From the NCBI GenBank assembly GCA_030693155.1, contig JAUYBJ010000077.1:1-46435 (forward strand): a stretch of 46,435 nt of DNA, written 5' to 3'. The notes below the pieces were generated by a model. The model did not search any database. It had not been told where the DNA came from and saw only the letters and a list, made by a program, of their open reading frames with translations. The position numbers and the translations under genes were made by a program. The number at the start of each line of letters is the position of its first letter. The stretch's first letter is position 1. Source of the DNA: Methylococcales bacterium. Lineage in GTDB: Bacteria; Pseudomonadota; Gammaproteobacteria; Methylococcales; Methylomonadaceae. This document shows positions 34,600-43,094 of this stretch, one piece after another.

Positions 34600-34612
34600 T
34601 CACCAAATCAAT

Positions 34613-34689
<77 letters not shown>

Positions 34690-34697
34690 GAATTATG

Positions 34698-34718
34698 AAC
34701 CCCTTCTTGGGGTTTTTT
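34698..34718 (+). terminator. terminator after tRNA-fMet
   Basis: AACCCC-TTCTT-GGGGTT followed by a T-run, nine bases after the tRNA end. Together with a second hairpin at 34767 it would reduce read-through into rimP, as in E. coli metY. Confidence 0.85.
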
Positions 34719-34766
34719 ATTTTCTAGGCTTCGGTTTTAAGAAGTCTATATAGTCAGTGTTAATGG

Positions 34767-34790
34767 AAGAGCCTTTGGCTCTTTTTTTTT
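34767..34790 (+). terminator. second terminator/attenuator before rimP
   Basis: AAGAGCC-TTT-GGCTCTT followed by a run of T to 34790, 22 bases before the rimP start. Probably an attenuator that splits stable RNA from messenger; partial read-through must occur. Confidence 0.85.
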
Positions 34791-34812
34791 GTGCGAAAGT
34801 AAGTGAGGAAAA

Positions 34813-35298
34813 ATGAAACAGGCTCCTGAGCATTTGGTCAACTTAATCGAACCGATTGTGGAAGGCTTAGGTTATGAATGCGTTGGCATTGACTATAATC
34901 CGCATCCAAAACACGGTCTGTTACGAGTTTATATTGACAGCGAAAACGGAATTTTAGTCGAAGACTGCACTAAAGTCAGTCATCAAATCAGCGGTGTTCT
35001 CGACGTAGAAGACCCCATACAAGGTTTTTATCAATTAGAAGTGTCTTCGCCCGGAGCGGACAGACCCTTTTTTAAAGTCAGTCAGTTTGAACAATTTATC
35101 GGTAGCACCGTTATGGTTCATCTATTTAAAGCCATTCATGGACGTAGAAAAATTATAGGGCTGATTGAAAAAGTTGAAGACGATATTATTACGCTCTCAG
35201 AAGCAGGGCAGTTTTTTGATGTTCCGTTTAACGCCATGAGTAAGGCTCGTTTAGTGCCTGAGTATTTTATAGAAAAAGGAGGACGCAATGGCAAATAA
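34813..35298 (+). CDS. rimP: ribosome maturation factor RimP
   Basis: 161 residues; helps assemble the 30S subunit, at the S12 and central pseudoknot stage. The N-terminal half has LIEPIVEGLGYECVGIDY and RVYIDSENGILVEDCTKVSHQIS; SSPGADRPF is the family signature, and a small SH3-like barrel forms the C-terminus. The start has GAGGA seven bases upstream. The C-terminus runs 11 bases into nusA, so translation is coupled. The usual position is right before nusA. Confidence 0.93.
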   Translation: MKQAPEHLVNLIEPIVEGLGYECVGIDYNPHPKHGLLRVYIDSENGILVEDCTKVSHQISGVLDVEDPIQGFYQLEVSSPGADRPFFKVSQFEQFIGSTVMVHLFKAIHGRRKIIGLIEKVEDDIITLSEAGQFFDVPFNAMSKARLVPEYFIEKGGRNGK

Positions 35299-36808
35299 AG
35301 AAATTTTACTGGTAGTCGAAGTTTTTTCTAATGAAAAAGAAATAGAAAAAGAGATTGTTTTTCAGGCAATCGAATCCGCATTAGAAACGGCTACTATCAA
35401 ACGTCACGTTAATCAAATTAAAGCGCGAGTCGCTATCGACAGAAAAACAGGGGATTACAGCACTTATCGCCAGTGGGAAGTAGTGGATGCAAATCCGGAG
35501 TGTGTGGGTGATGTTGAGTTCCCGACTACACAAATTTTGCTGGAAGTGGCGAGACTGGATAATCCAAATGCACAAGTCGGCGACATTATAGAAGAAGAAA
35601 TTGAATCAGTCGATTTTGGTCGTATTGCGGCACAAACTGCCAAGCAAGTCATTATTCACAAAGTCCGTGAAGCAGAACGCAAGAAAATTGTCGATGCGTA
35701 TCAAAGTCGTATCGGTGAGCTGGTGACAGGCGTAGTCAAACGCATTGAAAAAGGCAGTATTTATATGGACTTGGGCGGACACATTGAAGCCTATATTGCC
35801 AAAGAAGACATGATTCCGCGTGAACCTGTGCGTATTGGCGATCGTATTCGCGGCTATTTAAAAGACGTTCGGTTAGAGCCTCGTGGTCCGCAATTATTTG
35901 TCAGCCGTACTGCGCCAGAATTACTGATTGCCTTATTTCGGTTAGAAGTACCCGAAGTCGGTGAGGGCATGATTACCGTCATGGGTGCTGCGCGTGATCC
36001 TGGTTCACGAGCTAAACTGGCGGTTAGAAGTAATGATCCGCGTTTAGACCCTGTCGGTGCGTGCGTCGGTATGCGCGGTTCTCGCGTACAATCCGTGACT
36101 AACGAATTAGCGGGCGAACGGGTTGACATTATTTTATGGAACCCAAGCGAAGCACAGTTTGTCATTAATGCTATGTCACCTGCGGAAATTCAATCTATCG
36201 TTGTCGATGAAGATAAGCACAGCATGGATTTAGCGGTCAGCTCCGAAAATTTATCACAAGCCATTGGTCGTGGCGGTCAAAATGTCCGTTTAGCGACTCA
36301 ATTGACGGGTTGGGAATTGAATGTCATTGATGCCTCTAAAGCCGAACAAAATGCAGAAGCTGAAGTGGGTAAAATTAAACAATTATTTATCGACCAGCTG
36401 GGTGTTGATGACGACATTGCATTAATTCTGGCAGAAGTCGGTTTTAATAGTGTTGAAGAAATTGCTTATGTACCTGTCAGTGAAATGTTGGAAATCGAAG
36501 GTTTTGATGAGCCACTGGTTAATGAGCTGAGAAGCCGCGCCAAAGACGCACTGCTTATCAATGCCATTGCTGCTGAAGAAAAAATAGAAACCGCACAGCC
36601 AGTTCAGAGCTTACTGGACTTGGAGGGTATGGATGAAGAACTGGTTCAGAGTCTGGCAAGTCAGGGTATTGAGACAATAGCGGATTTAGCAGATCAGTCA
36701 ACTTACGATTTGTTAGACATTTTAGAGATAACTGAAGAACGTGCAGGTATGTTGATTGTGGAGGCTCGTAAGTATGTGCTTTCGTCTACGCAGGCACACA
36801 GCGAGTAG
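35288..36808 (+). CDS. nusA: transcription elongation/antitermination factor NusA
   Basis: 506 residues; binds RNA polymerase, affecting pausing, termination and antitermination. The N-terminal domain (1-130) is followed by S1 (about 136-200: GELVTGVVKRIEKGSIYMDLG), then two KH domains (GACVGMRGSRVQSVTNELAGERVDI and QAIGRGGQNVRLATQL) and two C-terminal acidic helical repeats (about 370-500). It starts with GGAGG nine bases upstream and overlaps rimP by 11 bases. The C-terminal acidic repeats are of the proteobacterial, lambda-N-binding kind. Confidence 0.95.
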   Translation: MANKEILLVVEVFSNEKEIEKEIVFQAIESALETATIKRHVNQIKARVAIDRKTGDYSTYRQWEVVDANPECVGDVEFPTTQILLEVARLDNPNAQVGDIIEEEIESVDFGRIAAQTAKQVIIHKVREAERKKIVDAYQSRIGELVTGVVKRIEKGSIYMDLGGHIEAYIAKEDMIPREPVRIGDRIRGYLKDVRLEPRGPQLFVSRTAPELLIALFRLEVPEVGEGMITVMGAARDPGSRAKLAVRSNDPRLDPVGACVGMRGSRVQSVTNELAGERVDIILWNPSEAQFVINAMSPAEIQSIVVDEDKHSMDLAVSSENLSQAIGRGGQNVRLATQLTGWELNVIDASKAEQNAEAEVGKIKQLFIDQLGVDDDIALILAEVGFNSVEEIAYVPVSEMLEIEGFDEPLVNELRSRAKDALLINAIAAEEKIETAQPVQSLLDLEGMDEELVQSLASQGIETIADLADQSTYDLLDILEITEERAGMLIVEARKYVLSSTQAHSE

Positions 36809-36823
36809 GTAAGGGGTAGGAAT

Positions 36824-39442
36824 ATGAGCGATAAAACAGTACGACAATTAGCGGACATGGTAAAAACACCGTTGGAACAGTTGTTAAAACAACTGCAAGA
36901 AGCGGGGTTATCTGTTAGAACGCCTGATGACATTATTAATGATGATGAGCAAATGCGTTTATTAACACATTTGCGTAAAAGTCATGGTAAAGGTCAGGGC
37001 GAGGGTGATAATTCACCTAATCGCGTTACCTTGGCACGCCGAAAAGTCACCGAAATTAAACAGGCCAGCGTACCGGGTATCTCTACCAAAACGATCAGCG
37101 TTGAGGTGCGTAAAAAGAAAACGTACATAAAACGTGCTGATGTCGATGAAGTAAAGGTCGTTGAACCGACTAAAGTTGAAGTGGAAGCGTTAAAGCAACC
37201 CGTAGAAATCGAAGCTGTCGCACCAGTGGAAATAATTGCGCCTGTTGTCGAAGTGTCTGTACAACAGCCAGAGCTTGAAGTGAAAGCCGATGAGCAGCCT
37301 ATTGCTGAAATTGAAGTTGAACCAGAAGTGGACATCGACTCAGAGGCTAAATTTGAAGCGTTAAAGCTCAAAGAAGAAAAGAAAAACAAAGAAAAGTCAG
37401 CCAAAACTAAAGAAGCTGAAGAAGTCCGCAAAAAACAACAAGAGAAAGAGCGTCGTTTGGAAGAGTCTATCAAGAAAAATGCTGACAAAGTAAGGCAGCA
37501 AGCAGCAAAACCCGCCACTACACCTAACAGAAAAAGCCAAGATGAAGGCGGCGGTGGTGGCAATACGCGTTCATCGGGTAAAGAGGGTAAACGTGGCAAG
37601 CGCAACAAAGGCAAACAAGCCCCGCAGCGCAACGTTAATCAGCCCGAAGGTAAGCATCAATTTGAAATGCCCAGCGCACCCATCGTTTATGACGTGACCA
37701 TCCCTGAGATGATTATCGTCTCTGACCTCGCGCAGAAAATGAACATCAAAGCGGCGGCAGTCATTAAACATTTGATGAAACTCGGCATCATGGCGACCAT
37801 CAACCAAACCATCGACCAAGACACAGCGGCGATTCTGGTTGAAGAAATGGGTCATAAACCTATCATGCAAAGTGAAGATGATCTTGAGCAGGAAATGCTC
37901 GCCGAAGCTTTGGAAGAAGATAACCGCGTAGAACAACCCCGCGCTCCTATCGTTACCATTATGGGACACGTCGATCACGGTAAAACATCACTGCTCGATT
38001 ACATTCGTAAAACCCGCGTTGCCGCAGGTGAAGCGGGCGGTATAACCCAGCACATCGGTGCGTACCAAGTTAAAACTGACCACGGTTCTGTTACCTTCTT
38101 AGACACACCAGGTCACGCGGCATTTACCGCCATGCGTGCGCGTGGTGCCGATGTCACCGACGTAGTTATTATCGTGGTTGCAGCGGATGATGGCGTGATG
38201 CCACAAACCAAAGAAGCCGTTGAACACGCCAAAGCGGCTAACGTGCCTATCATTGTTGCCATGAACAAAATGGATAAACCGGGCGTTAATCCAGATAAAG
38301 TCATGCAGGAATTATCCAGCATTGGTGTACAACCTGAAGAATGGGGCGGCGATGTCCAGTTCTTACAAATTTCTGCTAAAACAGGCTTAGGTATAGATGA
38401 ACTTATCGAAGCACTGATTGTACAAACCGAAATTTTAGAACTCAAAGCTCCTGTCGAAGGTGCGGCCTCTGGTATTGTTATTGAATCACGTCTGGATAAA
38501 GGACGCGGCGCGGTTGCCACGGTATTAATCCAAAAAGGCACGCTGGAAAATGGACAAATGGTGTTATGCGGACATGAATACGGTCGCGTTCGCGCCATGT
38601 TCAATGAAAACGGCAAACCCATTAAAGAAGCAGGTCCTTGTGAACCTGTTGAAATTTTAGGTTTATCAGGTACACCGAATGCAGGTGATGAATTCTTGGT
38701 CGTACAAAACGAACGTGTTGCCAAAGACCTCGCTAAACATCGTGAAGACCGCAAAAAATTCACCCGCCATGCCGCGCAACAAGCAGCTAAATTGGATGAA
38801 GTGTTCTCACGCATGACCACAGGCGAACTGGCTTGTGTCAACTTAGTGTTAAAAACCGACGTACAAGGCAGTTTAGAAGCATTACGCAGTTCATTAGTCG
38901 GTTTATCCAATGACGAAGTAGAAGTTAAAGTCGTCTATGGTGGCGTGGGTGGTATTACCGAAGGCGATGCCAATCTGGCTTTAGCCTCTGGCGCAATTCT
39001 CATGGGCTTTAACGTCCGTGCTGATGCGACCGCTAGAAAAATGATTGAAGAAAAAGGCATCGACTTACATTACTACAGCATCATTTATGAAGCGATAGAC
39101 GAAGTTAAAAAATCTATCAGCGGTATGTTGGCTCCTGAAATAAAAGAAACCATCGTCGGTCTTGCCGAAGTGCGTGACGTGTTCAAATCACCTAAATTTG
39201 GTGCGATTGCGGGTTGTATGGTCGTTGACGGCTTTGTTAAACGTAATCTACCTATTCGCGTCTTGCGTGACAATGTTGTTATTTATGAAGGGCAGCTGGA
39301 ATCTTTACGCCGTATCAAAGATGACGTTGCCGAAGTTAAAATGGGCATAGAATGCGGTATCGGCGTGAAAAACTACAACGATGTCCGTGTTGGCGATCAA
39401 ATCGAAGTCTTTGAACGCACCGAAGTTAAACGGGAACTGTAA
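36824..39442 (+). CDS. infB: translation initiation factor IF-2
   Basis: 872 residues; GTPase that places initiator tRNA on the 30S subunit. The N-terminal IF2_N module is about 1-55, then a charged Glu/Lys/Ala linker (about 100-250, with a Gly-rich stretch), then a second IF2_N domain. G-domain: GHVDHGKT at 381-388, [15 protein letters not shown] and SAKTG. Domains II-IV follow, ending [10 protein letters not shown]. The length is near that of E. coli (890). The tRNA-fMet gene, its ligand, begins the same operon. Translation starts 15 bases after nusA. Confidence 0.96.
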   Translation: MSDKTVRQLADMVKTPLEQLLKQLQEAGLSVRTPDDIINDDEQMRLLTHLRKSHGKGQGEGDNSPNRVTLARRKVTEIKQASVPGISTKTISVEVRKKKTYIKRADVDEVKVVEPTKVEVEALKQPVEIEAVAPVEIIAPVVEVSVQQPELEVKADEQPIAEIEVEPEVDIDSEAKFEALKLKEEKKNKEKSAKTKEAEEVRKKQQEKERRLEESIKKNADKVRQQAAKPATTPNRKSQDEGGGGGNTRSSGKEGKRGKRNKGKQAPQRNVNQPEGKHQFEMPSAPIVYDVTIPEMIIVSDLAQKMNIKAAAVIKHLMKLGIMATINQTIDQDTAAILVEEMGHKPIMQSEDDLEQEMLAEALEEDNRVEQPRAPIVTIMGHVDHGKTSLLDYIRKTRVAAGEAGGITQHIGAYQVKTDHGSVTFLDTPGHAAFTAMRARGADVTDVVIIVVAADDGVMPQTKEAVEHAKAANVPIIVAMNKMDKPGVNPDKVMQELSSIGVQPEEWGGDVQFLQISAKTGLGIDELIEALIVQTEILELKAPVEGAASGIVIESRLDKGRGAVATVLIQKGTLENGQMVLCGHEYGRVRAMFNENGKPIKEAGPCEPVEILGLSGTPNAGDEFLVVQNERVAKDLAKHREDRKKFTRHAAQQAAKLDEVFSRMTTGELACVNLVLKTDVQGSLEALRSSLVGLSNDEVEVKVVYGGVGGITEGDANLALASGAILMGFNVRADATARKMIEEKGIDLHYYSIIYEAIDEVKKSISGMLAPEIKETIVGLAEVRDVFKSPKFGAIAGCMVVDGFVKRNLPIRVLRDNVVIYEGQLESLRRIKDDVAEVKMGIECGIGVKNYNDVRVGDQIEVFERTEVKREL

Positions 39443-39444
39443 TC

Positions 39445-39813
39445 ATGGCAAAAGAATTCGGGCGTAATGCCCGCGTCTCTTCACAAATGCAAAAAGAGCT
39501 ATCGCTTGTTTTGCAACGTGATGTTAAAGATGTACGTTTAGGTTTTGTCACCATCAACGAAGTCGTGGTCAGCAAAGATTTAGCTGTGGCAAAAATTTAT
39601 GTCACGGTACTGAATGCTGATGAGCAAGCTAAAAAAGACAATGTTAAATTGCTCAACGAATTAGCTCCGATGATACGCCACGAACTCGCCAAACGTATGC
39701 GCCTACGGCACATTTCTACGCTACGTTTTCACTACGACACCTCGTTTGATACAGGTATGCGCGTGGCAGAATTGTTGAGTGATGTGGTGCATAGCGAAGA
39801 TAAAAATTCGTAG
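39445..39813 (+). CDS. rbfA: ribosome-binding factor A
   Basis: 122 residues; cold-shock 30S maturation factor that binds 16S helix 1/45. KH-like fold: RVSSQMQKELSLVLQRDVKD, GFVTINEVVVSKDLAVAKIYVTV and the C-terminal RLRHISTLRFHYDTSFDTGMRV. The start follows the infB stop by two bases. Normally truB is next; here an accessory island of about 1.9 kb separates them, and a palindromic repeat begins at the rbfA stop codon. Confidence 0.95.
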   Translation: MAKEFGRNARVSSQMQKELSLVLQRDVKDVRLGFVTINEVVVSKDLAVAKIYVTVLNADEQAKKDNVKLLNELAPMIRHELAKRMRLRHISTLRFHYDTSFDTGMRVAELLSDVVHSEDKNS

Positions 39814-39898
39814 TCGTGTAGGTTGGGCTGGCGATAGCCAACCCAACAAAATCTACATATATGTTGGGTTGCCAAAAAGCGGCAACCCAACCTACGAC
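39813..39898. repeat. double REP/BIME-like palindrome at rbfA end
   Basis: Two hairpins in tandem: GTTGGGCTGGC-GATA-GCCAACCCAAC (39822-39847, one mismatch) and GTTGGGTTGCC-N7-GGCAACCCAAC (39863-39891, perfect). Outer ends TAGGTTGGG and CCCAACCTA also pair. It fills the gap between the convergent stops of rbfA and the next minus-strand gene, and marks the left border of an inserted island. Confidence 0.8.
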
Positions 39899-39899
39899 G

Positions 39900-40235
39900 C
39901 TATTTTTTATATTCAACAGTAAGTCTGTTATCAATAACGTGTTTTTCAATTTCATAGTCTGGATTATAGGTAGCCAAATTGTGAGCAGCGATTCCAACCG
40001 CAGAGGCTATTCCAATTACTCCTGTAATTCCACCAAAAAGGCTCGCCCCTGCGGCAGCAATTCTTTTGCTGGTATAAACACGGCAACTCAAGTCTTTACG
40101 CTCAATTGTATTTTCAATAAGTTCGATGGCTTTATCCATATTTCCACCTAATCCAATAACTATAAAAGACTTTCTGTTTGCGATAAGTCTGTCAATATTT
40201 GCTTTCAAGTCTTCAAACTGTAATGCTTCCGCCAT
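39900..40235 (-). CDS. small protein with glycine-rich hydrophobic helix, island
   Basis: 111 residues, no recognised family. The N-terminal half (1-60) is soluble and mixed alpha/beta: ALQFEDLKANIDRLIANRKS, then a strand FIVIGLGGNMDKAIELIE. A Gly/Ala-rich hydrophobic segment (about 58-86) contains GASLFGGITGVIGIASAVG, a glycine-zipper pattern. A charged tail ends LTVEYKK. There is no signal peptide, so membrane insertion would be from the cytoplasm. It is 37 bases from the next gene on the same strand (98 residues, also glycine-rich), and both are divergent from an XRE regulator. Toxin, bacteriocin-like and stress functions are all open. Confidence 0.6.
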   Translation of the reverse strand: MAEALQFEDLKANIDRLIANRKSFIVIGLGGNMDKAIELIENTIERKDLSCRVYTSKRIAAAGASLFGGITGVIGIASAVGIAAHNLATYNPDYEIEKHVIDNRLTVEYKK

Positions 40236-40272
40236 TTTTAATAAGCCTCTATTGTTAGGTAATTTACTGAAA

Positions 40273-40569
40273 TTATTTGAGCCATTTATACAATTTGTAA
40301 CCGCTAAAAATTGCCACTGCTACACCAGCAGCGGGTAATGCAGCCGCTGATGCAATAGCTATTACGCCCGCTGACATACCACCACCGCCTGCTGCTATAG
40401 CTCCGCCACCAAGAGTTGCAAGCGCGTTTGTCGTCGCCGCCGCACCTACATAACCTGCTGCATTGGCAGCCGTTACAGCACCTGTATAAACTGCTGCTGC
40501 ATTTCCAACTCCCGCTGCTGCTCCTGTTGCAACTGCTACGCCAGCTGCTTTTTTATTTTCACTAAACAT
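40273..40569 (-). CDS. Gly/Ala-rich glycine-zipper hydrophobic protein, island
   Basis: 98 residues, almost entirely Gly, Ala, Val, Thr and Ser: AGVAVATGAAAGVGNAAAVY, TLGGGAIAAGGGGMSAGVIA, ending with an aromatic basic tail SGYKLYKWLK. It contains repeated G-x-x-x-G/A steps, typical of membrane-packed glycine zippers. There is no Sec signal. Class II bacteriocins, phage-holin-like proteins and membrane stress proteins share such composition, but I find no leader motif. It pairs with the 111-residue gene on the same strand and begins 100 bases from the divergent XRE regulator. Confidence 0.6.
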   Translation of the reverse strand: MFSENKKAAGVAVATGAAAGVGNAAAVYTGAVTAANAAGYVGAAATTNALATLGGGAIAAGGGGMSAGVIAIASAAALPAAGVAVAIFSGYKLYKWLK

Positions 40570-40622
40570 CTCGTTACCTCAATAATATGAAAGACTGTAT
40601 TATCAAATCCCTGCCAATGCTA

Positions 40623-40669
40623 TACAATCAACTAACAGTGGTTATTCCTACCCAATTTGTGGTGATTTA
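40623..40669 (+). promoter_or_regulatory. promoter/operator region of XRE copy 2
   Basis: TACAAT (40623-40628) lies 41 bases before the ATG, exactly the spacing seen at 3088. The core CTAACAGTG (40632-40640) and AATTTG are conserved between the two loci. A probable shared operator of these regulators. Confidence 0.55.
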
Positions 40670-41065
40670 ATGAAAGTTCACGAAAAAATACGCTTGATAC
40701 GCGAGTCTAAAAATTGGTCGCAAGAAGATATGGCGGAAAAGCTGAAAATGTCGGTGAATGGTTATGCAAAAATCGAACGTGGGGAAACTAAATCTTTTAA
40801 TCCAAAACTGGAACAAATCGCTGAATTGTTAGATGTAGATTTAACCGAATTAATGCCTGTGAGTGATAGGCACATTTGTTTAATCAGTGGAGATAACACT
40901 AACAACGGTCATAATGTAATCATTGGTGCATCAATGGAATTAGCTTTTGAAATTCAAAAACTACGATTGATTAACACGCATAAAGACGAAACCATCGGAC
41001 ATCTCAAACAAGATATAGCGCGGTTAACAGAAATGCTAGAGCTACACAAGCAAGCTAAGGCTTAA
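40670..41065 (+). CDS. XRE-family HTH regulator with C-terminal coiled coil (copy 2)
   Basis: 131 residues, clear paralog of the gene at 3135: identical start MKVHEKIRL, HTH SWSQE-type (NWSQEDMAEKL), recognition helix SVNGYAKIERGETKS, dimer region EQIAELLDVDLTEL, and the same tail HKDETIGHLKQDIARL. It is divergent from two small Gly-rich genes and is followed 46 bases later by a VapB-type antitoxin. It may control both directions, and its promoter may also feed vapBC and truB. In the first copy the divergent genes are quite different (membrane/TerD), so the regulator, rather than its targets, is what is conserved. Confidence 0.85.
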   Translation: MKVHEKIRLIRESKNWSQEDMAEKLKMSVNGYAKIERGETKSFNPKLEQIAELLDVDLTELMPVSDRHICLISGDNTNNGHNVIIGASMELAFEIQKLRLINTHKDETIGHLKQDIARLTEMLELHKQAKA

Positions 41066-41111
41066 GGCTGAACCATGATTACCTGCCCTCACATTTAAAA
41101 TAATTGTATTT

Positions 41112-41342
41112 ATGCAAGCCATCGAACTAGAAGCCACCATCACAGACTCGCACGAAATACATTTACAATTGCCCGACTATATCAGTGCATCACGCGCAAA
41201 AGTAATTGTTATGTATGATACTGAATCAGTAACGTGCATTAATAAAAAACGAATCTTCGGGCAGTACAGAGATAAAATAACGATTGCAGACAGATTTGAT
41301 GATGAGTTGCCGATGAGTTTCTGGGTAGGTGATGAGCAATGA
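41112..41342 (+). CDS. VapB-like antitoxin
   Basis: 76 residues. The start MQAIELEATITDSHEIHLQLPDY is the swapped-hairpin/AbrB-like or DUF2281-like opening of many PIN-partner antitoxins; the C-terminal part (GQYRDKITIADRFDDELPMSFW) is acidic, as for toxin wrapping. It overlaps the toxin gene by four bases (ATGA), the standard toxin-antitoxin layout. It binds and neutralises the PIN toxin and probably represses its own promoter. The family is identified chiefly from its partner. Confidence 0.78.
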   Translation: MQAIELEATITDSHEIHLQLPDYISASRAKVIVMYDTESVTCINKKRIFGQYRDKITIADRFDDELPMSFWVGDEQ

Positions 41343-41725
41343 ATCTGTTGTTAGATACACATATCTTTTTATGGCTTAATCAACAACCTGAAAAATTGTC
41401 GCCGCACGTTTTAGCATTATGTGAAGACAGCAAAAATACACTTTACTTAAGTCACGTTTCGCCTTGGGAAATACAAATAAAAATTAAATTGGGCAAATTA
41501 GATTTACACAGCCCATTGCAAGACATGATAGCAACACAACAGCGCGATAATAATTTACAACTGTTACCTATCGCCCTAAAACATATTTACGCTTTAGCAG
41601 ATTTAGAAAATTATCACCAAGACCTGTTTGATCGCTTACTAATTGCTCAAGCTACTGTTGAATCTATGCCATTAATCACAGTTGATAGCAAAATAATCCA
41701 GTATCCCATCGTCACTATTAGCTAG
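41339..41725 (+). CDS. VapC-type PIN-domain toxin
   Basis: 128 residues, PIN-domain Mg2+-dependent RNase of the Sll0205-like/VapC type. The acidic quartet is visible: Asp6 (LLLDTHIFLWL), Glu44 (SPWEIQIKIKLGKL), Asp98 (DLFDRLLIAQA) and Asp116 (LITVDSKI). All key residues are present, so it should be active. It is the last gene of the island; its stop is 11 bases before truB. Placing a toxin-antitoxin pair in front of an essential-type operon would make loss of the island costly. Confidence 0.88.
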   Translation: MNLLLDTHIFLWLNQQPEKLSPHVLALCEDSKNTLYLSHVSPWEIQIKIKLGKLDLHSPLQDMIATQQRDNNLQLLPIALKHIYALADLENYHQDLFDRLLIAQATVESMPLITVDSKIIQYPIVTIS

Positions 41726-41736
41726 TTTTTTATCCC

Positions 41737-42639
41737 ATGAGCAAACGCAAATCAGGTCTTAATGTCCACGGTATTTTATTGTTGGATAAACGCCTCAGTG
41801 TCTCTTCTAATAAAGCCTTGCAAGAAGTTCGCCGTTTATTTAATGCCAACAAAGCAGGGCATACGGGCAGTTTAGACCCGTTAGCCACAGGTTTATTGCC
41901 GCTGTGTTTCGGTGAGGCGACTAAAGTGTCGGGTATGATGCTGGATGATGACAAACGCTATGCGGTCACTGTTCAGTTAGGCGTGATGACCGATACGGGC
42001 GATGCCGAAGGTGCGGTGCTGGAAACCAAGCCTGTGCCTCCCTTATCTCTTGAACAAATCCACACCTGTTTGCAACACTTCACAGGTGACATTGAGCAAG
42101 TGCCGCCGATGTATTCGGCGTTAAAACATAACGGCAAAAAACTGTACGAATTGGCGCGTGAAGGTATCACTATTGACCGTAAAGCCCGCCATATCACGCT
42201 ATACGAAATTAAATTGCTAGATTTTGCTGATGATTTGCTGAGTCTGGAAGTGTTCTGCTCGAAAGGCACTTATATCCGTTCTTTAGCTGAAGACATCGGG
42301 CATTATTTCGGTTGCGGCGGCACAGTAACCGTATTGCGGCGTTTGCAGGCGGGGCAGTTTCAGTTAGCGAATGCACACACAATTGAACAATTAACCGCCA
42401 TGAGTGCGCAGGAATTAAATGCGTGTTTAATGGCCGTTGATGAACCGCTGCAAAGCATACCAGAAGTGCAGTTATCCGACGCACAAGCCACCGCCATACA
42501 GTACGGTCAAACCATTTCTCACAACAATCCGCAATCAGGCGCGGTGCGACTTTATCATAATGAGCTGTTTCTCGGTTTGGGAGAAATGACTTTAAATGGT
42601 AAACTATCACCGAAAAAATTATTCAATCTAAGCGATTGA
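41737..42639 (+). CDS. truB: tRNA pseudouridine-55 synthase TruB
   Basis: 300 residues; makes pseudouridine at position 55 in the T-loop. The catalytic block is AGHTGSLDPLATGLLPLCFGEATK with nucleophile Asp47. Further motifs are YSALKHNGKKLYELAREG and CSKGTYIRSLAEDIG; a PUA-like C-terminus is present but short. It normally follows rbfA directly; here the preceding sequence is the VapC gene and no clear Shine-Dalgarno is visible (TAGTTTTTTATCCC). Its expression probably depends on read-through or on promoters inside the island. Confidence 0.95.
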   Translation: MSKRKSGLNVHGILLLDKRLSVSSNKALQEVRRLFNANKAGHTGSLDPLATGLLPLCFGEATKVSGMMLDDDKRYAVTVQLGVMTDTGDAEGAVLETKPVPPLSLEQIHTCLQHFTGDIEQVPPMYSALKHNGKKLYELAREGITIDRKARHITLYEIKLLDFADDLLSLEVFCSKGTYIRSLAEDIGHYFGCGGTVTVLRRLQAGQFQLANAHTIEQLTAMSAQELNACLMAVDEPLQSIPEVQLSDAQATAIQYGQTISHNNPQSGAVRLYHNELFLGLGEMTLNGKLSPKKLFNLSD

Positions 42640-42676
42640 ACCCCAAACTCTACACCCTATCGTGGAGTGTTTACTT

Positions 42677-42700
42677 AAGCCGTCATTGACGGTTTTCATT
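42677..42700 (+). terminator. terminator-like hairpin between truB and rpsO
   Basis: CCGTC-ATT-GACGG preceded by AAG and followed by TTTTCATTTT, 38 bases after the truB stop. It may partly terminate; rpsO usually has its own promoter in this gap. Confidence 0.6.
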
Positions 42701-42727
42701 TTAAATTAATCTTAGGGATTATAAGCA

Positions 42728-42997
42728 ATGCCATTTACCGCAGAACAAAAAAAAGCCGTCGTTGAAGCGTATCGTCAATCAGAAACTGATACAGGTTCAC
42801 CCGAAGTCCAAGTTGCTTTATTGACAGCACACATCAATCACCTGATGCCGCATTTTGCCGAACACAAAAAAGACAACCATTCACGTCGTGGTTTGTTGCG
42901 TATGGTAAACCAACGTCGTAAATTGTTGGATTACCTCAAAGGCAAAGACCTGGCTCGTTACCGTTCATTGATTGAACGTTTAGGTTTACGCAAGTAA
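42728..42997 (+). CDS. rpsO: 30S ribosomal protein S15
   Basis: 89 residues, exactly the usual size. Primary 16S rRNA-binding protein. Motifs: [39 protein letters not shown] and [17 protein letters not shown]15 commonly represses its own translation by binding a fold over its start. Start ATG with TTAGGG 8-10 bases upstream. Followed by a strong hairpin and pnp, as in E. coli. Confidence 0.97.
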   Translation: MPFTAEQKKAVVEAYRQSETDTGSPEVQVALLTAHINHLMPHFAEHKKDNHSRRGLLRMVNQRRKLLDYLKGKDLARYRSLIERLGLRK

Positions 42998-43008
42998 AAC
43001 ATTCTCCA

Positions 43009-43039
43009 CAGAAACGGCATCGCACAAATGCCGTTTCTG
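43009..43039 (+). terminator. rpsO-pnp intercistronic hairpin
   Basis: Twelve-base perfect stem (core AGAAACGGCAT / ATGCCGTTTCT) with a 7-base loop, between rpsO and pnp. In E. coli this interval carries a terminator and an RNase III site that controls pnp; the same role is likely here. Confidence 0.7.
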
Positions 43040-43094
43040 CTTTAACACATCGTGAAAACTCATTTTAATAACCTCTACACAAAGGAACCTCATA

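Noticed and set aside
36994-37632. 212-codon open frame antisense to the infB linker
   Set aside because: Mirror image of the Glu/Lys-rich linker, Ser/Leu/Phe-rich, no independent support.
38113-38910. 265-codon open frame antisense to infB
   Set aside because: Low-complexity Ser/Thr/Pro-rich shadow of a conserved gene, without a family match or ribosome binding site.
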